This document shows positions 59,830-64,000 of a stretch of 64,000 nucleotides of DNA, piece after piece (within the stretch, counting starts at the first letter, position 1; each line of letters opens with the position of its first letter). The stretch spans positions 1 through 64,000 of the forward strand of contig CAYPQK010000002.1 of the NCBI GenBank assembly GCA_964412895.1, read 5' to 3'. This stretch comes from CALMRE01 sp964412895 (GTDB lineage Bacteria; UBP6; UBA1177; JAKLFG01). A model generated the notes under the pieces. It searched no databases. It worked only from the letters and a program-made list of their open reading frames with translations, and was not told the DNA's origin. A program made the translations under genes and the position numbers.

Positions 59830-61665
59830 ATGAAGTTCAACTACAAGAGTCTGGTGATATGGGCGGTGCTCCTTGCCGCGCTGTTCATCATATTCAATAT
59901 CACGAAGCTCACCCAGCAGACGGCGGTGGAGGAGATCGATATGTCGACCTTCCTCAACCGGGTCAAAAACGGCGAGGTCAAGCAGGTCGAGATAGACGGC
60001 GTCGAGTACAAGGGGAGTTTCGTCGACGGCAAGCAGTTCATCGCCATCGGCCCGTCGGGCGAAGAGGTGATGAAGATCCTCGCCGACAAGAATGTCATCG
60101 CCCGCTACAAAAAGCCGGAGGACAACACCCTCCTGCAGGCGATCTTCGCCTCGTGGCTCCCGATGATCATCCTCATCGTCTTCTTCGTTTTCTTCATGCG
60201 GCAACTACAGGGCGGCAGCGGCAAGGCATTCACCTTCGGCCAATCGAAGCACCGCATCATATCGAAGGATAAGAACCCGATAACATTCAAGGATGTTGCG
60301 GGTGTGGATGAATCGAAAGAGGAACTGGAAGAGGTGGTCGATTTCCTCAAACGGCCCGCTTCCTATACCCGGATGGGGGCCAAGATACCGCGCGGCATAC
60401 TGCTGGTCGGCGCCCCCGGCACCGGCAAGACACTGCTGGCCAAGGCGGTGGCGGGCGAGGCGAGCGTTCCCTTCTTCTCGATATCGGGCAGCGATTTCGT
60501 CGAGATGTTCGTCGGCGTCGGCGCGAGCCGGGTACGCGACCTTTTTAAACAGGCGAAAGCAAGCGCTCCCTGCATCATTTTCGTTGACGAGATAGACGCC
60601 GTCGGCCGTCAGCGCGGCGCGGGTCTCGGCGGTGGCCATGACGAACGCGAACAGACGCTCAACCAATTGCTCGTCGAGATGGACGGCTTCGGCACCGACG
60701 CCGGCGTCATCGTGATGGCGGCCACCAACCGCCCCGATGTCCTCGATCCGGCGCTTCTCCGTCCCGGCCGCTTCGACCGGCAGGTCTATGTGCCGATGCC
60801 CGATATGCGGGGTCGCGAACAGATACTGCAGGTCCACATCAAGAATGTCCGCCACGAAGAGGTGCTCGACCTCGCCCAGATAGCGAAGGGGACCCCCGGT
60901 TTCTCGGGCGCCGATCTGGCCAATCTCCTCAACGAAGCGGCGCTCCTTGCGGCCAAACGGGGCAAGGAAAAGGTCGCGATGAAGGAGATCGAGGAGGCGA
61001 AGGACAAGGTGCTCATGGGGAAGGAGCGGCGCAGCATGGTCCTCACCGACGAGGAGAAGAAGGTCACCGCCTACCACGAGGCGGGCCACGCGGTGGTCGG
61101 CTACTTCACCCCCGGCGCCGATCCGATCTACAAAGTCTCCATCATACCGCGCGGCCGGGCGCTCGGCGTCACCCAGATGCTACCCGAAAAGGACCGCTAC
61201 GACCATACCCGCGAAGAACTCATCGCCCGTATCCGCATACTGCTGGGCGGCCGTTGCGCCGAGGCGATCTTCATCGGCAAGATAACCACCGGTGCCGGCA
61301 ACGATATCGAACGGGCCAGCCACCTCGTCCGCAACATGGTCATGCACTGGGGCATGAGCGACGAACTGGGTCCGATAGACTACGGCGAACACGAAGAGGA
61401 GGTTTTCCTCGGCCGCGAACTGACCCGCCGCGCTCACATGAGCGAATACACCGCCGAACGGATAGACCGCGAGATACACCGCATCATCACCGAAGCCTAC
61501 GAGGGCGCCGCCGCGATACTGAAGGAGAATCGTGAGAAGGTCGAACAGATGGTGACGCTCCTGATGGAGAAAGAGACCGTCGAAAAGGCCGATATAGATG
61601 TCATCTTCGGTAAAACGGTTCAGCCCGCTCCCGTCGTTCCCGCCACGGAAGGCATGCCCGCATGA
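59830..61665 (+). CDS. ftsH: ATP-dependent membrane zinc protease FtsH
   Basis: The protein has 611 residues. ATG 59830 has GAGG upstream. A much longer open frame extends upstream through prs and is antisense noise. Two transmembrane helices (about 7-23 and 101-121) enclose the periplasmic part (IDMSTFLNRVKNGEVKQVEI). The AAA domain has Walker A GAPGTGKT (about 194-201), Walker B IIFVDEIDAVG and the pore loop FVEMFVGVGASRVRDLF. The zinc site is HEAGH at 416-420. It degrades damaged membrane proteins and short-lived regulators. The downstream lipoprotein gene overlaps it by four bases. Confidence 0.97.
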   Translation: MKFNYKSLVIWAVLLAALFIIFNITKLTQQTAVEEIDMSTFLNRVKNGEVKQVEIDGVEYKGSFVDGKQFIAIGPSGEEVMKILADKNVIARYKKPEDNTLLQAIFASWLPMIILIVFFVFFMRQLQGGSGKAFTFGQSKHRIISKDKNPITFKDVAGVDESKEELEEVVDFLKRPASYTRMGAKIPRGILLVGAPGTGKTLLAKAVAGEASVPFFSISGSDFVEMFVGVGASRVRDLFKQAKASAPCIIFVDEIDAVGRQRGAGLGGGHDEREQTLNQLLVEMDGFGTDAGVIVMAATNRPDVLDPALLRPGRFDRQVYVPMPDMRGREQILQVHIKNVRHEEVLDLAQIAKGTPGFSGADLANLLNEAALLAAKRGKEKVAMKEIEEAKDKVLMGKERRSMVLTDEEKKVTAYHEAGHAVVGYFTPGADPIYKVSIIPRGRALGVTQMLPEKDRYDHTREELIARIRILLGGRCAEAIFIGKITTGAGNDIERASHLVRNMVMHWGMSDELGPIDYGEHEEEVFLGRELTRRAHMSEYTAERIDREIHRIITEAYEGAAAILKENREKVEQMVTLLMEKETVEKADIDVIFGKTVQPAPVVPATEGMPA

Positions 61666-62339
61666 GAACCCTTTTCCTTGCGGTATGCGCCGCCTGCTTC
61701 CTTCTTTCGTGTTGCGGTCCCGTCTTTATCTCGCACATAGATCTTGCCCGCAACCTCGACTGGAAGCCGGAGAAACTCGTCCTGAACGAAGAACTGGCCT
61801 CGTTCCAGGCCGAAGGGGAGATATCGGTGCTCACGCAGGGGGACCGCTACAAGGTCGACTACGAGATGTTCTGCGCCGATCCGGGCACTTGGCGTATCGA
61901 TGTGTTCGGCCCGTTCCACACCCACGGCGCCACCATGATCATGCAGGGGATAACGGCCCATGTCTTCCATGACGGCGTTTGGGAGCCGCCGCAGCCGTGG
62001 CCCGCGATATCGTCGAGCGTCTTCGGCATGGTGCTTCCCTATAAAGTGCTTTCGGTCATGGTCGGCGGCCGCTTCGAGATGAACGGCGAATGCGCCGAAA
62101 CGATAGAAGGAAAGGTTTGCCGCGAATACGATCTCTACTATCTTCTGCGCCGCGGCGAACTGGTCGAGATAAAGAGCGAAACGGTCGACATCATCTACAG
62201 CGAAGAGACTTGGCGCGGCACCAACGACACCAGCGCCGAACCGTTCTACCTCTGGCCCGACAAGATAGAGTTGCAGACCGAATTCGATCCCCAGATGTTC
62301 CAGCCCAAGCAGGAAAAGGACATCTTCGACGATATCTGA
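61662..62339 (+). CDS. LolB/DUF4292-like lipoprotein
   Basis: The protein has 225 residues. The signal peptide MRTLFLAVCAACFLLSC ends with a lipobox Cys17 and a second Cys at 18. After about 30 residues comes the pattern FQAEGEISVLTQGDRYKVDY then MFCADPGTWRIDVFGPFH and ATMIMQGITAHVFHDG, like LolB and DUF4292 proteins, which form a half-barrel that binds lipid chains and moves lipoproteins to the outer membrane. The assignment rests on pattern only. It overlaps the ftsH stop (ATGA) and should be translated with it. Its stop is ten bases from the convergent ferredoxin gene. Confidence 0.65.
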   Translation: MRTLFLAVCAACFLLSCCGPVFISHIDLARNLDWKPEKLVLNEELASFQAEGEISVLTQGDRYKVDYEMFCADPGTWRIDVFGPFHTHGATMIMQGITAHVFHDGVWEPPQPWPAISSSVFGMVLPYKVLSVMVGGRFEMNGECAETIEGKVCREYDLYYLLRRGELVEIKSETVDIIYSEETWRGTNDTSAEPFYLWPDKIELQTEFDPQMFQPKQEKDIFDDI

Positions 62340-62349
62340 TCAGGATAGT

Positions 62350-62580
62350 TTAATCCTTCCTCATCGTCACCGCCCCGTGCGGGCAGTACTGCACACAGAC
62401 ACCGCAGCCGGTGCATTTCGCGGCATCGATGGCGACCTTGCCGCCGCCGCCGAATATCCCGAGGAATCCGCCGCTGCCGCCCGCCCGTTCCGCCGCCTTG
62501 ACGGGGCAGACCTTCACCACGGGACAGAAGGGGCTGTTATCGCATTTCGATTCATTGAGGACCGCCTTCTTCTTTGCCAT
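62350..62580 (-). CDS. Small 4Fe-4S ferredoxin-like protein
   Basis: The protein has 76 residues. The ATG at 62580 has GGAGGTGTGC before it; the GTG at 62586 is part of that ribosome site. The C-terminal cluster motif is canonical (CTGCGVCVQYCP). The N-terminal motif is looser (CDNSPFCPVVKVCPVKA, spacing C-x5-C-x4-C), and a Gly-rich loop (GGSGGFLGIFGGGG) separates the two. Similar small proteins with this first motif are known, and the fourth ligand of each cluster probably comes from the other half. Partner enzymes are not in the window. Confidence 0.85.
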   Translation of the reverse strand: MAKKKAVLNESKCDNSPFCPVVKVCPVKAAERAGGSGGFLGIFGGGGKVAIDAAKCTGCGVCVQYCPHGAVTMRKD

Positions 62581-62619
62581 GCACACCTCCGCGCCACAAT
62601 AATTGCTAGTGGCAACACA

Positions 62620-62647
62620 CTTATAATGCTGAAGAAAGAAAAGTCAA
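62620..62647 (-). promoter_or_regulatory. Promoter of the small ferredoxin gene
   Basis: On the minus strand TTGACT (62647-62642), a 16-base spacer and TATAAG (62625-62620). Confidence 0.65.
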
Positions 62648-62701
62648 GGGAAGAAGACGAGCGGCTTGACGGCAAAAGAATCCGCAGGGAAAGAGAGAGG
62701 T

Positions 62702-62729
62702 TTGATTTCCGTGAGAGATCGGCTATACT
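62702..62729 (+). promoter_or_regulatory. Promoter of the terminal lipoprotein gene
   Basis: TTGATT at 62702-62707, a 16-base spacer and TATACT at 62724-62729. Confidence 0.6.
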
Positions 62730-62772
62730 GCCTTCTGTGTTGATAATGCAAAGATGAATCACGGGGAGTTGC

Positions 62773-64000
62773 ATGAAAAGGACGGGATATGTCACGATCC
62801 TCTGCCTTGTCCTCATAGCGGCGGGATGCGCGACCGACGAACCGATCACAATCGACGATCTTATTGCCGACGGCGATACCGTGGTGCTCACCGAGAACGA
62901 ACTGCCGATTATCCCCGATGGGGACATGGGGGATGATCTGTCGGATCAGACCGATCTGTCGGATCCGTCGGATCAGGTCACCATCGATGACGGCGATGAT
63001 CTGCTGTTCGCCGACGACGAAACGCCGGACACCGACACCGATATAACGGTCGAGATACTCACCGGAAAATTCGTGGGCGGCGGCGGTGACTGGCCGGGGC
63101 CGATCGCGGGAGTACTCTATGTCGCCGGTTCGCAGAATGGTCTCACCGGTGTTGACGGCGGGTTCACCTACGAAGCGGGCGGCACGGTCACCTTTTCTGT
63201 CGGCACCGTGCAGTTCCGCGAGACGCCCGGCGCACCGCTCGTCAGCCCGTGGCAACTCGTCGAGACGGGCCAGTGCCACCACAGCGACGCGGTGGCGCGG
63301 GCGGTCGTGCTGCTGTTCAGCCTCGACGACGACAACGATCCGTCCAACGGCGTCGTCATCGCCGACATCACCGCCGCGGGCGCTCCGGAAGATTTCGCCG
63401 ATCTGACCGCCGACGATATCGCGGCGCGTATCGCCGCGTGGATCCCGGGCCGGACGCCGGTCGATACGCAGGCGGCGACAGAACTCTTCGTTCGTCAGAC
63501 AGATAACGAGATATGGAGCCAGATCGGGCAGGAATCGTGGTCGGCGCTCGTCGCCGCGAAACGGGCGCAGGGGGTGGCGACCGACGGGACGAACTGGTAT
63601 TNNNNNNNNNNCAAACTGAGAAACCCTTTGTGGAGTAAGACCGATATGTCCTACAACGACATCATGGCGAACAACCTCGCCATCCCGCCGGTCCTGCAGG
63701 CGGCCGGCAGCAACCATATCGGCGACATCGACTTTTGGAACGGGACGCTCTACGCACCGGTCGAGGACGGCAGCGCCTATGAGAACCCCAAGATAGTGCT
63801 TTACGACAACGAGTTGAACTACGGGACCATTTACGACCTCTCGAATGTTTTGCTTACGGCGGGGGTGCCGTGGGTGGCGGTCGACGGCCCGGCGGGACTT
63901 CTCTATGTCGCCGAGTGGAACCCGACGCCGGGGATATACGAATACGATCTGGCCACGGTGACCTACCAGCGGACCATCCCGCTTTACCCGGCGCTTGGCC
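62773..64000 (+). CDS. Lipoprotein with acidic linker, truncated by window end
   Basis: About 409 codons are visible without a stop. ATG 62773 has GGGGAG upstream. The signal peptide MKRTGYVTILCLVLIAAGC has its anchor Cys at 19. The acidic linker has LSDQTDLSDPSDQV, the same tether as in the proteins at 3720 and 42812. Next come a beta-rich segment (LTGVDGGFTYEAGGTVTFSV) and SPWQLVETGQCHHSDAVARA. The ten-N gap at 63602-63611 falls inside; both sides are in the same frame as displayed, but the real gap length is unknown. The part after the gap (HIGDIDFWNGTLYAPVEDG, GLLYVAEWNPTPGIYEYDLA) looks like a beta-propeller. The function is unknown. Confidence 0.72.
   Translation, partial: MKRTGYVTILCLVLIAAGCATDEPITIDDLIADGDTVVLTENELPIIPDGDMGDDLSDQTDLSDPSDQVTIDDGDDLLFADDETPDTDTDITVEILTGKFVGGGGDWPGPIAGVLYVAGSQNGLTGVDGGFTYEAGGTVTFSVGTVQFRETPGAPLVSPWQLVETGQCHHSDAVARAVVLLFSLDDDNDPSNGVVIADITAAGAPEDFADLTADDIAARIAAWIPGRTPVDTQAATELFVRQTDNEIWSQIGQESWSALVAAKRAQGVATDGTNWYXXXXKLRNPLWSKTDMSYNDIMANNLAIPPVLQAAGSNHIGDIDFWNGTLYAPVEDGSAYENPKIVLYDNELNYGTIYDLSNVLLTAGVPWVAVDGPAGLLYVAEWNPTPGIYEYDLATVTYQRTIPLYPALG
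63602..63611. other. Assembly gap of ten N
   Basis: A second run of exactly ten N, inside the last lipoprotein gene; the length is probably a placeholder, so one frame across it is not proven. Confidence 0.95.

Noticed and set aside
1..64000. CRISPR arrays, rRNA, tRNA genes or insertion sequences
   Set aside because: No regularly spaced direct repeats, no tRNA-like cloverleaf or rRNA stretches, and no transposase-like protein were noticed on reading; a dedicated tRNA scan was not possible.

Overview
The window reads as a fragment of a GC-rich Gram-negative chromosome. Most genes are GC-rich; a few patches are clearly AT-rich. Two runs of exactly ten N (51245-51254 and 63602-63611) look like scaffold joins, so this is probably a draft or metagenome assembly. 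Supporting a diderm of the Myxococcota/deltaproteobacterial type are many secreted lipoproteins with aspartate-rich linkers, MopE-type and EGF-like cysteine-rich modules, a choice-of-anchor-L-like domain, an HlyD/ABC export operon and a CheB-CheR-PAS fusion. The phylum is an inference; no rRNA or tRNA gene was seen.

Layout. 1-7 kb: secreted or lipoprotein genes, an EFR1-like ferredoxin and two DUF3592-like membrane proteins flanking an AT-rich DMP19-like gene. 7-12 kb: signalling genes (CheB-CheR-PAS fusion, a frameshifted PAS gene, a PAS histidine kinase). 11.75-13.35 kb: a c-di-AMP (ydaO-type) riboswitch ahead of a Trk/Ktr potassium channel. 13.5-20.9 kb: a DUF4143 ATPase, then an overlapping run pyrF-rlmB-like-rnc-dnaX-membrane glycosyltransferase-like gene. 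21.6-24.7 kb: rhomboid protease, metG, yqeY-like. 24.7-30.1 kb: an Amt and an Rh-type ammonium channel bracketing a response regulator/hybrid kinase pair. 30-34.7 kb: YitT, small proteins, an AT-rich two-gene cassette of unknown function, and a YggS-type PLP protein. 34.8-45 kb: lipoproteins sharing an acidic linker but carrying different C-terminal domains (GH5, 'KPNIYLYP' domain, FG-GAP repeats, a C39-like domain without catalytic residues, a C45 Ntn-hydrolase), plus a DEAD-box helicase and an L,D-transpeptidase. 45-50.7 kb: a TetR-HlyD-ABC-ABC-permease-permease operon of CecR/YbhGFSR type with a clear candidate operator. 50.8-55.7 kb: three tandem MFS paralogues. 55.7-57.7 kb: an AlbA_2-type gene lying between the purC 3' end and a second, diverged copy of that 3' end. 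57.7-64 kb: purC, prs, ftsH, a LolB/DUF4292-like lipoprotein, a small ferredoxin and a truncated lipoprotein.

Most intergenic regions hold readable sigma70-like promoters, often with a TTGCC or TTGCT -35 box and a 16-17 bp spacer. The items most worth follow-up are the purC-tail-flanked AlbA_2 insertion, the AT-rich two-gene cassette, the lipoprotein family with a conserved tether and swapped domains (including a catalytically dead C39 domain), the Amt/Rh/two-component cluster and the riboswitch-controlled potassium channel. No gap longer than about 250 bases lacks an annotated element.
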